Shown piece by piece: positions 21,612-33,559 of a stretch of DNA of 64,000 bases (its first letter is position 1; each line of letters starts with the position of its first letter). Both the position numbers and the translations under genes were made by a program. Source of the stretch: Amborella trichopoda (Eukaryota > Streptophyta > Magnoliopsida > Amborellales > Amborellaceae); NCBI RefSeq assembly GCF_000471905.2, contig NW_006498435.1, positions 1,767,882 to 1,831,881 of the forward strand, read 5' to 3'. The notes below the pieces were generated by a model. The model searched no databases and was not told where the DNA came from. It saw only the letters and a list, made by a program, of their open reading frames with translations.

Positions 21612-24600
21612 TTATCTTGCATTAATTGCTGGAATACTCGAGTGAAATGCTTTATCAGTTGCCTTCCTGGCCTAAAAAAAGAAAGAGAGTAATATAAGTG
21701 AGAAGTTCAAGATTCAGACAATGTAAAACAACATGAAGCATAAGAGAAATGTCAATGCAAAGTCATTGGCTGGAACCAGCATTACAAGACTGGCCTCGAC
21801 CTAGTGGTGACATGAGTTGGGCCAAGTTGAGTGCCCAACTTGCCACGCACCAAAAACCCCCTTAAAAATATTAAAATAATGTTAAAAATATTAAAAATTA
21901 AAAATACCAACATGTTGATTAGAAATAATTTAAGATGCTTTTGATAGTTTTTAAGGTGATTTGGAAACTTTTCTACATCTTAAGGGTATCCGTAACTCGA
22001 CCAACACAACTCGGACTTGGCCAAGTTGCTGGGCTTGCCAAGGGCCAAGTAACTGGGCTGAGGCGAGGTGATTTCCAAGACAATGGCTAGGACTATTACA
22101 TAAAAACATAAGCCCGTTTTTGTAAGTCGATTGAGTAAAGAATATGAGATATAAAATTCCTCTAAAGAAATAGAAAGGAATTAGGAAAATAGAATATGTT
22201 TACGGAGATTTGATGAAATGCTTTAGCTTCCATTATTATTGATGAGGTTGTTTTTAATGGTTTTAAAGAAATTTTTAAAACAAAAAATTTGACTAGTGCT
22301 ATTTATTTGATAGCATTCTAGTTTATTTTTACGAACTTACGATGTGGATGATGAGGAGACCAGTGACGAAAGATAGGAAGGGCATCAAGAACCAGAACGT
22401 GAAGAGAGAACCAGATAATGAAGAAGGTAAAGAATGGTAGAATGTAGAGGGTGAAGAAAAAGAAACAAAGTACTGGGAAGAAATGCGAATACCAGCAAAT
22501 GAGAAGAAAACATGTAGTTTGGATGAAAAAGATCATAAGGAGAAACAAGAACAGAATGAACATAAAATTATGAGAGAGTGAAGAAGAAACAGAGTTTGAA
22601 TTTGAATATCAACGTATGAAGAGAAAGAGTTGAATAAACCCCAGGAATTGAATTCTAATGCATCATCACTCAAAAATGCACCTTCTTAACCCCTTTCTCA
22701 GACGCATTATTGGATTCTTAAAAATCAGCATTAATTTAAAAATTTGCAAATTGTATTTAATTTCACTTACTTCTTGTTCCCAGTTGGTGGATATTGTCAT
22801 AATCAGAAGTGACAGACCTTGCAAAAAGCTCCCACAAATGACTCCCATCCAAAGACCCTGCAATAATGCACCTTATTTTAGACAAGAATTCAGACAATAT
22901 TTGTTTAGGCATTAAGAGCTAATTTAATTGGCAAGATACAGTAAAAGAATAAAGCCCAACCTTAGTTCCGGCATTGAAGTAAAAGGCCAAAATAATGGCC
23001 ATGGGAATACCCACTCCATAATAAGCACCCAAAATAGCCAAAGCTCCAAAATTTTGCCTACCAGAACCCCTTGTAACACCTGGGGGATAATATGTATTTT
23101 CAGTTCATGATTACCCTGTGTTTTACAATTGTTGGAAAAGCATTAATGATGAATTTCGGTTGTCTGCTAAAGATTATTCCCGAGATTATTAATTGACTTG
23201 GATGAAGGAAATAGTTACCCGAAAGCATGCATTGGGTTCCATCCATGATGTTAGCAATCACAAGCAATGGTGTCAGCCTTGAAACGTAGTCTACAACTTC
23301 TTGTTCATTGCTATACAAATATCCCCAAAAATTGTGTACAACCAAAATGATCGCACCGACTAGTAAGCTGTCTAGTATGACAAGAAGCAATGTAACCCGA
23401 ATAGCAAAAACTGCACGGCGTGGATTTCCAGCACCTAATTCGTTTGAAACTCGGGTACTGTAATTAAAAAGATGAGAAACAGAGAAAATTATTTCAAAAT
23501 TAAAAAATTGTTATGTAGCTTGAAACTTCTAGAGCATTGATTGTTAGTTAAGGGTTCACCTTATACAATCACCAACACCTTGAGGTATCGCATAAGTCAA
23601 TGACTCCGTGTTTAGGCTGGGCAAGGCACAATTAAATGTTAGATTTTTCGTGAAATTTAAATAAGAAATTCCAAGACAGTGAAACAAGTGTCTAAATTAT
23701 TTACCATATTGCCAGCACAGATGCTTCAAGTTTTGGGTTGGGAAGAAGACCACTCAGAAGGATCAATATCTCGTAAGATGCCCATTCCAAACTGTTCATA
23801 TTCAATAAGAAAATCAACAGTTAGAACTCATATCCTTGATGATCCTTCATTTAGAGAAGAAAATGTGTATAGAATGAGAAGAGTGAACAATAGTGTACAC
23901 TACCAGCCCATTACAGTGGAAGGTATTGCAAGCCTAAAAAATTGTGCAATGTCCTGAAAAGCTTCCATCGAGAAACCAGTCCAAGTATTCACGCAAGAAG
24001 CAGAGAAATTCACATACAGTGAGAGTAGTATGACATTCAAGAAATAAGAGACTGAATTTGCTAGCGCTGCACCCTTGGCTCCGAAACCCGATTTAGAAAC
24101 CAGAACCCAACAAATTGGGAGGTGAAGCAATGAAGTAATTCCGGTGCTCAGCATTATTGGAAGAACATCATTTTGGGTCTGCAGGAACCTAGTTAGGGTT
24201 TGAATGAGAGAATAAGGAAAGAGGGTTGGGATCATCCATATAGCATAACTGCCGGCTTCTTTCGATAATAGTGCATCTTGCCCAACTGCTTGTAGGATGT
24301 CTTCAGTGTTATACAATATAAGAGATATGAGAATGCCAACGATAAGGAATATAAACTGAGCTCTTTGTGCATGTACACCAACCATATGATACTGTTTTGC
24401 ACCATAAGCTTGTCCACATAGCGTGTCGAGAGCACTTCCCATGCCGCACTGGAAAACAGAAATGAAGAATAAACATGAGAGTGTCAAATGTCTAGCCCAA
24501 TAGTGGTGGGAACCGGAACCGGAACCGGACCCATACTTGAGTTGGGTCTAAGTCCATAAGGTAAATTAAAGACAATCTAACCAGTCAAGTTGGATTCAGA

Positions 24601-27600
24601 CTAAGGTATAAAATAGATTAAAATAAATTCAAATACTTTTGTATTATAAATCAATAAAGTATATAATATAGAGAGATATAGCTATATTGTTTATATAATT
24701 ACAAAGAGACCATTTTTCTTTTGTATATGTAGGTCACAATCAATCTTGTCTTTTATTGAAATTTAAAGGACAAGAATGATTGTGACCTCTATATATAAAA
24801 GATAAATGATCTCTTTGTACACATTCCATTTATATAAATAACAGGTAAAGTTGTGTCCGCCCAAATCTAAATCTATATATCATGAAGTGGACCATACACT
24901 ATATCAACTCCCCAAATAAGTCAATTTATGAGGTTGACAAGTCGACAAGACCGGTTTAGCAGTCCTATATGGTTCTTTAGGAACTATTCAGTATCAAAAC
25001 ACATGCTACTCAATGACTCTCAATATCCTCATCGGATCCTCAATATTATAATGAGCAATACTCTTACATTTGTTTTAAATATTGTGTAGATGTTCCACTT
25101 TCAAAAAATTTATAGAAAGTAATTTCCATGATTATATTTACTTGCTTGTTTAACATAATTTTTAAACATATTTTATTATTCACGCTGCTTAACATATCAT
25201 TTTTTGCTTCCAAAGCTTAAGCAAGTGAGAGAATTTTAGTTATTTGAACTTACACTACTCAACCAAATAACCTAAACATCCTTCTTTATTTTGGGTTCCA
25301 AACTCTAAACATATTTCTTTGTTATAAAGCCTAATATGGAGTATGGAACCCAGCTCATGAAACAGTACACACATCTTTTAATTAAAGTAACTTAAGTGGT
25401 GTTAAATTAAAAATACCCCCACTTGTTTTAAGTTCCACAATAACAATATTTTTTTAATGAAAAAACATGATCTTATTTTGAAAGATAAAAGCCAGCACCG
25501 TCATTTCACTTGAGCGACTCAAGTAAGCCATATTACGAAAATAACCTAAAAATTTTGGGTAAACTATTTTTTAACATAATGTTTTAGTAAAAGCAATTGA
25601 ATGAACCAAATTGTGGGTTAGAATTGTTGATTCCACCTTCCTGTTTTGAAAAGTTTTACCCTAGGGTGATATTAATAAAGAATTGATCAATTTACCTTCC
25701 TAACCTTAAAAACCAGGCATGCTTATCACGCACGGCACGCTCGTACGACTTAGTCACATCAAGATCATTTAAAAATCATTAAAAGGGGGTATCAGTCAAA
25801 AGATAATTAAAAATAATACCCTTTCAGCTGCCAACCCCACAATAAATTTGAAACTCGAAAAATAAAGGGTGCGGAGGGGTTGCAACCTTAAACAATCCAA
25901 TTAAGATGGCTCTTAAATTTTTAATCATAACATGTAATTTTGTTTTTAGAAATTTTTTAGTAATCTCTTAAAATCTTTTTTCATACCTAATTAAAAAAAT
26001 TTAAATTTAAAAATATTAAAATTAAGTAGATCTATAAATATATGAAAATCTTGAAAATAGACAGTCTAGATAATGTGTTGCAAGATGCACTATTTCGAGA
26101 TTCAAAAACTTTATTTTTTCATATTCATAGATCTTGATGTCGAGATAATTGATCAAAGGGATTTTTCAAAATTAAAACAATATTTCCGATAGATTTTGGA
26201 GGTGCATATATTATTCAACATGTTAAGGTTGCAACCGTATATAAACTTTTTCAAAGTCTCATTTCTTGACCAACAGTGCAACTGTACCACCCCAGTTTGT
26301 TTCATTTTCTTGTCCTTTATTTTCTTTTTTGCCTTGTACTCTATTCATTATCATAATGAAATTCATACTTTTTTAAAATAATAATAATAATACATCTTTA
26401 AAAAACGTTATGAATAAATCCATTCACCCAAGTCACACTCATAGTTAGCAAGTCAGGGGATAATAAAACATCGTTAGATCAAACGTCGGCAACAAATCGA
26501 TTTTATTTCAAAAAGTTGGAGGAAAAAATCAAATAAAAAAAAAGGATCCCCAAAAAATAAGATAAGCTATAAAATCGTGAATATTTCAGATTTGGTTCAA
26601 AAAAACTTAACGAAAAAATTGGATATGTAAAGATGATAAAATATAGGATTATGATTTGCAGCTATTGTGAAGATATACTAAAGTCACTAAACAATAATTT
26701 TATAGCTTTACTAGAGTCATTAGAATAATACTTAACAATTTTTTGTTGAAACTTTAAATAAATCCAGCAACAATGCTTATTTTGTTGTCACATCACAAAA
26801 CATATAGTAGATCTATTGCGAGTACAAAATGAAACAACGACAATGCTAAACACATGGACTAATTAGTAAATAACAAGAACTGTGAACCAAGATATAGGAT
26901 TATTTCTCAAAAAAAAAAAAACCATCAATATAGAATTGCAGCTAATTAAAAAAAACGTAAAGACACAAATATGTAAAATAGTGGTCTATCTAAAATCCTA
27001 TGTTGTATGCACTAATAAAATACAAAAATAAAAAATGAAATTAATCAAACTTTTTTATGCATAAAAAAAACAAAATGTTCAAAAAATTTTGAATCTTGCA
27101 CTGAATAGCTACCTAAATCTGTAGTATCATTGAATCTTTGTTTTGCTTTTTACAAAGAAGCTATGAGTTTAAAGAAAAAAAAAAATATTTTTCATTAGGT
27201 TGCTCTTCTTCTAATTTTGCCTATTATTGTAAGATATAAGATTATTTTAATTACTTTTTTTAGGAATATATTGCTTGTATTTTTTGTATATATAATTTTT
27301 AAGATAACTCATTGGTGAAATTTTTTTATGGAATTTTTTGTTAAATCAAGAATCTTAATTTACTCTCACAGTTAATGTATTTATGTTTAAATTAAAATTC
27401 GATGATATTAAGTTAATGAAGAAATAAAGTTATAGAGAAGAAGCGTTTTTTAAAAGATATTTTGAAAAAAAAAACAAATTATGGATTTAAATCGGTTCCA
27501 TTCAAAAGTCATGATTTTTTTAAAATCTTTTGAAAAAATTAGAGTTCTAAACGTATATAAAAAAATAAGAGCTTTTTTGAAAAAATCGTGCTTTAAACAA

Positions 27601-29218
27601 AGACTTGCTAACTATGGTCCCACCTCATGTGATAATTATGATCTTTTAGAATCCTACTCACATGGGTGTGGAAGGATCTCATAGTATCATTACTCTAATA
27701 ATAATAATAATAAAATCCCGAATATATTCCTTATTTTTAGAGAGAATATCACACTCGTAACCCTCTGTCACTAAAAAAAAGGTAATCTATTTGTTATTTT
27801 TAAAAAGAATATCACTCGTGACCCTCACTCACTAAAAGAAGAAAAAAAAAAGGAAGGCTATCTATCCGTTATTTTTAGAGAATATCACTCTCATGATTTT
27901 CTCTCACTAAAAAAGGAACGCAATCTGCTTGGTAAATCTTTTTTTCTTTTTTCAACTAAATCCTACCAACTTTATCTCTTTAAAAGCATTTAGATAATTT
28001 ACTCATTTCTCACATTTTTATAAATAAAAAAAAATGACCTTACGAGACACTTTCACGGCCCATAAAATCTGAAAAGATCACCAGTAAATACCAACCTTCC
28101 CGCAGTGCACTTTATCTCTCTGAAGGCCTTTGAATCATTTACTCACCTTTCAAACAACTCAAATTCCATAAAATCCCCTCGTGACTTCGTGCAGAACAAC
28201 CAGTCATGTCTACTCGCATGTGGCGAAAACGCCCAATAATTATTTCGTGTTAACTTTATATTTTCATAAACAAAACGTATGGCGAAAAGGCCCAATAATT
28301 ATTTCTTGAGGACTACATATTTTTTCTCTAAAACCTACGCATATCTAAGTGGCGAAGAAGACATAGAAAATCCCCATAAAATGTGAAAATTCTGAAAAAA
28401 AAAAAAAAAAAAAAACCAAAAAGTAGAAATTAGAAGAGAACATATTAACTATAATGTTACATTAAAAAGAAGAAGTAGAGAAATGGAAATATAAGGACAA
28501 CAAGAATAATAGAAAATATAAAAAAAGAATAATAAAAAATAATAATAAGAAAAAAAAAGAAACTCAAAATGAATAGTAGCTCAGTCTAAGTTCTTTAGTA
28601 AAAATTTAATTATTTTAAGAATTCAAAGATGAAACATGCACAAAATTTCAACGTGGATCCACTTATCACTGTACTTGGTGTGAATCAATGCCCCAAATTT
28701 TTGTCGGATCTTTATCTCACAACTCAAAATCGAAACCCCAAAGTAGATTTGGGTTTTCAATTTTGGGTTTACTCTTTTTGTGGTTCAATGAATAATATTA
28801 AAAAATGGGGTTTGCCAACTCTTGGCCGAGATTTTTGGATCTCAAAGATCTATCACTACTGTTTTTCTGAACATGGCGTCTATGAAATGCGAAAAACACC
28901 AAAATTGAGAGAGAGAGAAATTGGTGGACATACCAGTACGCTGAAGCCTATGGCATTAGCAAAGGAAGTGGCCATGGAAGCACCAGCAAGAGGGAGCTCA
29001 CCAAGATGCCCTACAAACATAACTGAAACAATCTGCATGCATTTCTGCAACAAGTTTGCTGTAACTAAAGGCCCACCCAGTGCAACCTGTTTCTTCAACT
29101 CCCCCAAAACATCTTCCTTCCTCCATTTGGACCCATCTACAAAGTCCAACTCTTTGGCACTCTCATCTTCCCAGCTCCGAATTACCAGAGAGGAATTCAA
29201 GCTACCATCACCATCCAT
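21612..29218 (-). CDS. MATE / DETOXIFICATION-type efflux transporter, gene A (8 exons, 492 aa)
   Basis: Exons, in transcript order: 29218-28934, 24448-23904, 23791-23705, 23616-23560, 23457-23219, 23079-22961, 22857-22771, 21671-21612. All introns are GT-AG and all phases fit, so the joined frame is open for 492 codons plus TAA, the usual MATE length. Family marks are VALGGPLVTANLLQ and MFVGHLGELPLAG (exon 1), LDTLCGQAYGAKQ (exon 2), LEW.SYE...LLSGLLPNP (exon 3) and STRVSNELGAGNP (exons 4/5). MATE proteins have about 12 membrane helices in two MatE halves and exchange protons or sodium for organic cations, flavonoids, alkaloids or hormones; substrate here is unknown. The best fit is the plant DTX14/16-like group, from memory. 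Start at 29218 (MDGDGSLNS) is chosen because gene B shares it; an in-frame ATG at 29275 lies in sequence not conserved with B. Introns 1 and 7 are long (4,485 and 1,099 bp). Confidence 0.93.
25869..26255. mobile_element. MITE-like element, about 390 bp, intron 1 of gene A
   Basis: Near the ends, GGTTGCAACCTTA (25878) and TAAGGTTGCAACC (26224-26236) form an inverted pair. The interior (ATATCTAATTA..AAATTTAAA, AAATCAAGTAGATCTATAA, TAGATAAT.TGTTG.AAGAT.CACTATTT, then ATCATCAATTG-type) matches copies at 30082-30475 and 53581-53957 and part of 46430-46570. The gene B intron lacks it at the matching place (about 51590). Exact ends are approximate. Confidence 0.7.
26441..27616. mobile_element. second TAGTTAGCAAGTC element, inverted relative to the 20157 copy, intron 1 of gene A
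   Basis: It begins ATAGTTAGCAAGTCAGGGG and ends AAGACTTGCTAACTAT. The right end, reverse-complemented, continues CTTTGTTTAAAGCACGATTTTTTC and matches the left end of the 20157-21508 copy (CAGCGTTTAAAACGCGACTTTTTT). The left end likewise matches that copy's right end. So the two copies are in opposite orientation. Flanks GTCACACTC / GTCCCACCTC are a possible decayed target duplication. No transposase seen. Confidence 0.75.
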
Positions 29219-29390
29219 TATTAGCATATGAAAAAGAAAGGCAAGTGCTCGGATTGCAGGCTTCAGTTCTACCACCAGGGTAAAAGGATCTCCCCAAAAA
29301 CAGAGAGAAAGGGGACCAACAAAAAGATGAGAAGAGAGTGAGATGATGAGTACCCTAAATACAAGTATATATATACATATATAGTTTTAT
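29219..29390 (-). promoter_or_regulatory. 5' UTR and core promoter of gene A
   Basis: On the minus strand a TATATATA-rich segment (plus 29363-29383) lies about 150 bp upstream of the ATG. Gene B has TATATATA at a comparable place (55057-55063), about 190 bp upstream of its ATG. The IR element at 29391 begins directly upstream of this TATA segment. The assignment is positional, without expression evidence. Confidence 0.5.
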
Positions 29391-30059
29391 GGGAAAATAT
29401 CTCTTTATTCTTTATTTTTAACTTCTATATCTCACGAGACTCAAGAATTGAAAATATTACTTGTAAGCAAAAAGACTCCATCTTTTCTACCTTACAACAT
29501 CTTTTCCCCTGGACCCTTTTGATCATAAATTTTTTATCCAAACAAACACTAAAATGATACCCTATTTAAACTCCATATCTCTCTCTCTCTCTCTCTATCT
29601 TCACTTCTCGGTGAGTTTACCAGCCAAGGGGTTTAGCTTGAGCTCGAACACGAGCACACCTTCTTATGTGTGTGTGAGAGATGGAGTTTTGGAGAGAGAG
29701 ATGGAGTTTGGGTTTTAGAGAGATGGAGTTTTAGAGAGAGAGATGGAGTTTGAGTTTTAAGGAGAGAGATGGAGTTTTGAGAGAGAGAGACGATGATATG
29801 AGAGAGTGAGATGGAGTTGGGGTTTAACGAAAGATGGAGTTTTGAGAGAGAGAGTATGATGTGAGAAATAGATGGAGTTTTAGATAGAGAAAGATAGAGT
29901 CATTTCATAAGTTGTTGAGGTCAATAATACATGGTCAAAAGGGTTTAGGGGGTTGGAAGATAGAAAAAATTGAGTCTTTTTGCTTACAAGTAATATTTTC
30001 AATTTTTGGGTCTTATGAGATATAAAAGTTAAAAATAGAAGATAATAGGATATTTTCCC
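29391..30059. mobile_element. 669-bp inverted-repeat element in the gene A promoter, 9-bp target duplication
   Basis: TAGTTTTAT is duplicated at 29382-29390 and 30060-30068. The arms, about 95 bp each, start GGGAAAATATC and end GATATTTTCCC, and contain complementary ATTACTTGTAAGCAAAAAGA (29457 on) / TCTTTTTGCTTACAAGTAAT (29973 on). The centre (about 29575-29890) is a GA-rich minisatellite of GAGATGGAGTTTTGGAGAGA type. The B unit has one uninterrupted TAGTTTTATTATAATTATTA, an empty site. The 9-bp duplication suits a Mutator-like MITE. No protein is encoded. Confidence 0.9.
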
Positions 30060-30081
30060 TAGTTTTATCATTATTATTAGG

Positions 30082-30475
30082 GTGCAGGTGGCATACGGAT
30101 GCATCCGTAGTTGTAGAGGTAAGGTACACCTTCAAATTTTATCATGGAATATAATTTTGATGCAAAATGTTCTTAAGATTATCTCAAAATCTATTTTTAT
30201 ATCTAATTATAAAATTTTAAATTTAAAAAATGGTTAAAATCAAGTAGATCTATAACATATGAAAATCTTAAAAAAAGACGGTATAGATAATATGTTGTAA
30301 AATGTACTATTTCTGAGACTAAAAATCTTTTTATTTTTCATGGTCATACATCTCGTTATCGCGATGATCAATCAAAAGGTTTTTCAACATTAAAACTACC
30401 TTTTTTGATGGATTTTTGAGGTACATCCGTAGTTCTACATTATAAGGTTGCATACTTATATAAACGTTTTCCTTG
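30082..30475. mobile_element. 394-bp MITE-like element, second insertion in the gene A promoter
   Basis: TTATTATTAGG flanks it at 30071-30081 and 30476-30486. The B unit has a single ATTATTATGGGGCATGGGGAAGC here. The interior matches the 25869 and 53581 copies (AAATCAAGTAGATCTATAA; GATAATATGTTGTAAAATGT; TTTTTCAACATTAAAACTA). Terminal inverted repeats are weak, so class is uncertain. Confidence 0.75.
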
Positions 30476-30654
30476 TTATTATTAGGCATGGGGAAGCTCT
30501 TTGTAAAACATGCGAACCATGTGCTTCATGTGAATGTAATACTTATTGTGAGCTGCGTACCCCCACAGTACATATAAATCTTCAATTATATAAGGCCTCA
30601 CACGGTAGTAGAGGCTTACCAAGGAGTGGAAATGGTCCCCACATGTAGGGTGGC

Positions 30655-31090
30655 AATTGTGTCGCGGGCTGGGTCGGGGTCCACAATCTTCAACCGGATT
30701 TGGGTTTGGGTCCGGTCCAAGTCTAGGTCAACTGGACCTAACCCAACCCATGGCTACCCCGACCAACCTCTTGCCTTAAGTTATACAAGGTTAGAGAGTG
30801 AGAAGATGGGGCAACCCAATTTGGGTCTGGTTCTGAGTATGGGTCCACTATCTTCAACCTGATTTGGGTCTGGGTCCTGTCCAAGTCTAAGTCAACTGGA
30901 CCTGACCTAGCCCATTGCTATCCCAACCAACCTCTTGCCTTAAGCTTGCAATGTTAAAGAGTGAGAAGATGGGGCAAACCGATTTGGGTCTGGGTCCGTC
31001 CAAGTCTAGGTTTTCCGAAACGGACCCAGCCCATTGCTACCCCTACCACCCTCTTGCCTTATGCAATGCAAGGTTAGAGAGGGGAAAGAA
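30655..31090. repeat. minisatellite upstream of gene A, about 163-bp unit, 2.5-3 copies
   Basis: Units contain GATTTGGGTCTGGGTCC, CCAAGTCTAGGTCAACTGGAC, CCCATTGCTACCC, CCAACCTCTTGCCTTA and AGGTTAGAGAGTGAGAAGAT (at about 30788, 30951 and 31072). The same array upstream of gene B (55270-56090) has about five copies. It lies within the duplicated flank. Confidence 0.88.
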
Positions 31091-31216
31091 GTTGTCGTAC
31101 GAGAAAGGACTACTGTTATATTGAAAATCTACTTATACCGAATGGCATAAGTGCCTGATTACTGCAATTGGGACTGCAAACAAAAGAATGAAATTGAAGG
31201 CCTCTTTTCTTTTTGA

Positions 31217-31980
31217 GAAAATTACATAAATATCTGTTGTACTTTGCATTATTACAAATTGACCAAATAGTTTCCGTTATTACATGTATGTCTGTTTTTT
31301 ACCTTTTATAACACAATTTTTTTAAACAATATGGTTTTACCCTTTTTCGGATGTTGAACAACCGAATTTGAGGATTTTTCGGATGTTCAACATCCGAAAA
31401 TAGGCCGAAAGTTTAACGTTCACATTCTCATTTGCGGGTGTTGAACATTTGAATTGAAGGGTTATGTCGATACATTGTATTCCTTGTGAAAATGGATTCG
31501 GATGTTGGACATCCGAAAATATGACATTTTCGGATGTTGAACATCCAAAAATGGTTTCGAATGTTGAACATTCGAAAATGTCATATTTTCGGATGTTCAT
31601 CATCCAAAAATGACTGCGAAATTCCAGAGACTTTCGGGAAATTCAAAGTCTTATTTTTGGATGTTAAATATTCGAAAATATGACATTTTTGGGTGTCCAA
31701 CGTCCGAAACCATTTTTGGATGCTGAACATCTGAAAACCCTTCAATTTGGATGTTCAACAGCCGAAAATGAGAATGTGAATGTTAAACTTTCGGACTATT
31801 TTCGGATGTTGAACATCTAAAAAACCCCACAATTCAGTTATTCAACATCCGGAAAGGGTAAAGTCATCTTTTTAAAAAAATTACGTTATTAAAGGTAAAA
31901 AATAGACATACATGTAATAACAGAAACTATTTGGTACATCCGTAATAACACAAAGTATAACGGATATGTATGTAATTTTC
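31217..31980. mobile_element. 764-bp foldback element built of nested palindromes
   Basis: The left end GAAAATTACATAAATATCTG and right end (31961-31980, GGATATGTATGTAATTTTC) are reverse complements. Pairing continues inward through ACCAAATAGTTTC (31261 / 31931) and TTATTACATGTATGTCTG (31278 / about 31912), then through the centre near 31600. The interior has about ten variants of TCGGATGTTGAACATCCGA, itself a palindrome. The B unit lacks it between GAAGGCCTCTTTT and the following shared block. No coding content. Confidence 0.9.
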
Positions 31981-32220
31981 CCTTTCTTTTTTGTTTCCTT
32001 CTTGTTTTTGATTGACGACGAAATGAAAGAAATGTGAATGATACCTATCATTTAAAAAGTGACAACTCTTATTTTGCAAAATGCCATTTTAAAAGACAAT
32101 ATGGCACCATTTTTATTAGAGCAAATTACGAAGGACAAAATAATTAAATAAAAATAAAATGGGTCACTTTTAGGCTAAAATTACTCGAACGGTCAGTAAA
32201 AGGGTCATTTTTTTTTCTTA
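31981..32220. other. duplicated flank shared with the B unit
   Basis: AAAAGACAATATGGCACCAT..TTTATTA.AGCAA.TTACGA.GGACA and AAATTACTC.AACGGTCAGT..AAGGTCATTTTTTT are collinear with 56284-56415. The B copy then continues directly into sequence that in the A unit resumes at 42926. Confidence 0.85.
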
Positions 32221-32225
32221 TTCTT

Positions 32226-33559
32226 TGTTTACAATGAAACATCAGACAGATCTTCTGAAAAAGGTCCCTTGGATTTGAACACCACCAACTGATTTTTAAA
32301 GAGTGATGTTAGAGAAAGTGGGGAAAATCAAATTCTAATCTGAGGCCAGATCTGCCAAGAGACAGCAGACCTACTCTCAGATCAATGGCAGCGTTAGCAT
32401 GATCCGAACTATGAAACACTCTAAAGAAGCAAAAAGTTAGTCTAATCTAATTAAAATGAAATAAAGCAAAAAAGGAAGCAAGGAAGGATAAAGAAGCATA
32501 CCAAATTGGGCTAGATGGCTTGGGACTCCCGAGCCTTCGAGGGCTCGCCCGTATCATAACCGGTGTCCTCTTTGCCTCTCTTTCTCCAGATGTTGACTAG
32601 GCCTTAGCTTGGTTGAATGGGTGTGTTGACCAGACCTTAATCATGATCTAGTTGAAAGGGGTTTCTGCCCTAAGGATAGCTGAAGAACTAGGGTTTCTTA
32701 AGTTTGGGCTTCTCAGGTTAGTCAGGATTTCCAAGCTAGGGTTTTTCTGAGCTAACTATTTTCTGACCTCCCTCCTCAGTAGCCATGAAAAATATCCTTT
32801 TATAGATTGGGAATCAACTCAAAAGGGCAACTTACTATCACCAGTAAATCACCAGCTTGAATCTGCCATTTCTGAGGTCCCCGGTTTGGGTCGTGTCACT
32901 CAGCCAAAATTGGTTAAATTCAGGAAATTTAGCCCAAAATAATTGGGGGACCTTTGGCATGCGGAAACAGTCATTTTCGGGAAGTCAGAGCTGGGTGACA
33001 CTGGCAGTGTCACTTAGGTCAGAACTGCTCAAAATGAAAATTTCTGATGCAGGGCAGATTTTAGTGCTATCAAGATGCTACCTGCCAAAAATCATCCTTT
33101 TGGGTCAGTCTAGGTTGGGCGGCCCAAGCCAGGACAGCTTAAAATGGCAGATTCCTGATCAAGATTGATCAGTGAGTTGTCATGCGATAAACTGACGATT
33201 TCAGGTCAGCCTAGGTGACACTGGTGTCACCCAATCTAGGTTGAGCGGCACTACCAGTGTCGCCCAGACCAAATCCAACCAAATTGAAATTTTTTTGTTC
33301 AAGTGTGTAGTGTAGGCTCTTGTGATGCTTCAAGAGAAAATTTGGATAAAAAAGAGTTATTTTACTATTTTTAATGATTTTTTGGGCAAAATAGGGTATA
33401 TGCAGGATTATGGGTCATAGGGTAGGCAATATGGTTCTAGATCATAGGGTAGGTAGTATAGACTACGGTAGTTTATGATTTGGGGGTTCACTAGGATAGT
33501 ATGGTCCTAAGGGTTCAAAGAACCATGAAATTTGCCAGTTTTAAAATGGGGTGTCTACA
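32226..33559 (-). repeat. downstream (3') LTR of the gag-only element
   Basis: In element sense it runs TGTAGACACCCCATTTTAAA ... ATTGTAAACA. The first 1,057 bp (33559 to about 32503) match the upstream LTR. The last 277 bp (32502-32226) do not visibly match anything at 41.5-41.8 kb. It holds several GACACTGG..GTGTCRC hairpin modules (near 32995, 33215 and 33253). Confidence 0.7.

Larger units (their letters stand above)
24449..28933 (-). other. intron 1 of gene A (4,485 bp)
   Basis: GT donor at 28933-28932, AG acceptor at 24450-24449. It is collinear with intron 1 of gene B apart from two insertions in A (25869-26255 and 26441-27616) and an internal duplication in B. No intronic gene seen. 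The remainder is AT-rich with A/T homopolymers. Confidence 0.8.

Noticed and set aside
22318..22563. Hydrophobic minus-strand frame in intron 7 of gene A (counterpart 47984-48282 in gene B)
   Set aside because: Intronic, F/L-rich by TC composition, frame not conserved between the paralogues.
28629..29231. 200-aa plus-strand frame opposite exon 1 of gene A
   Set aside because: It is the antisense shadow of a well-supported exon; the same shadow appears at 54602-54883 opposite gene B.
31337..31603. 88-aa minus-strand frame with repeated ECST-type peptides
   Set aside because: Product of the palindromic repeats in the foldback element.
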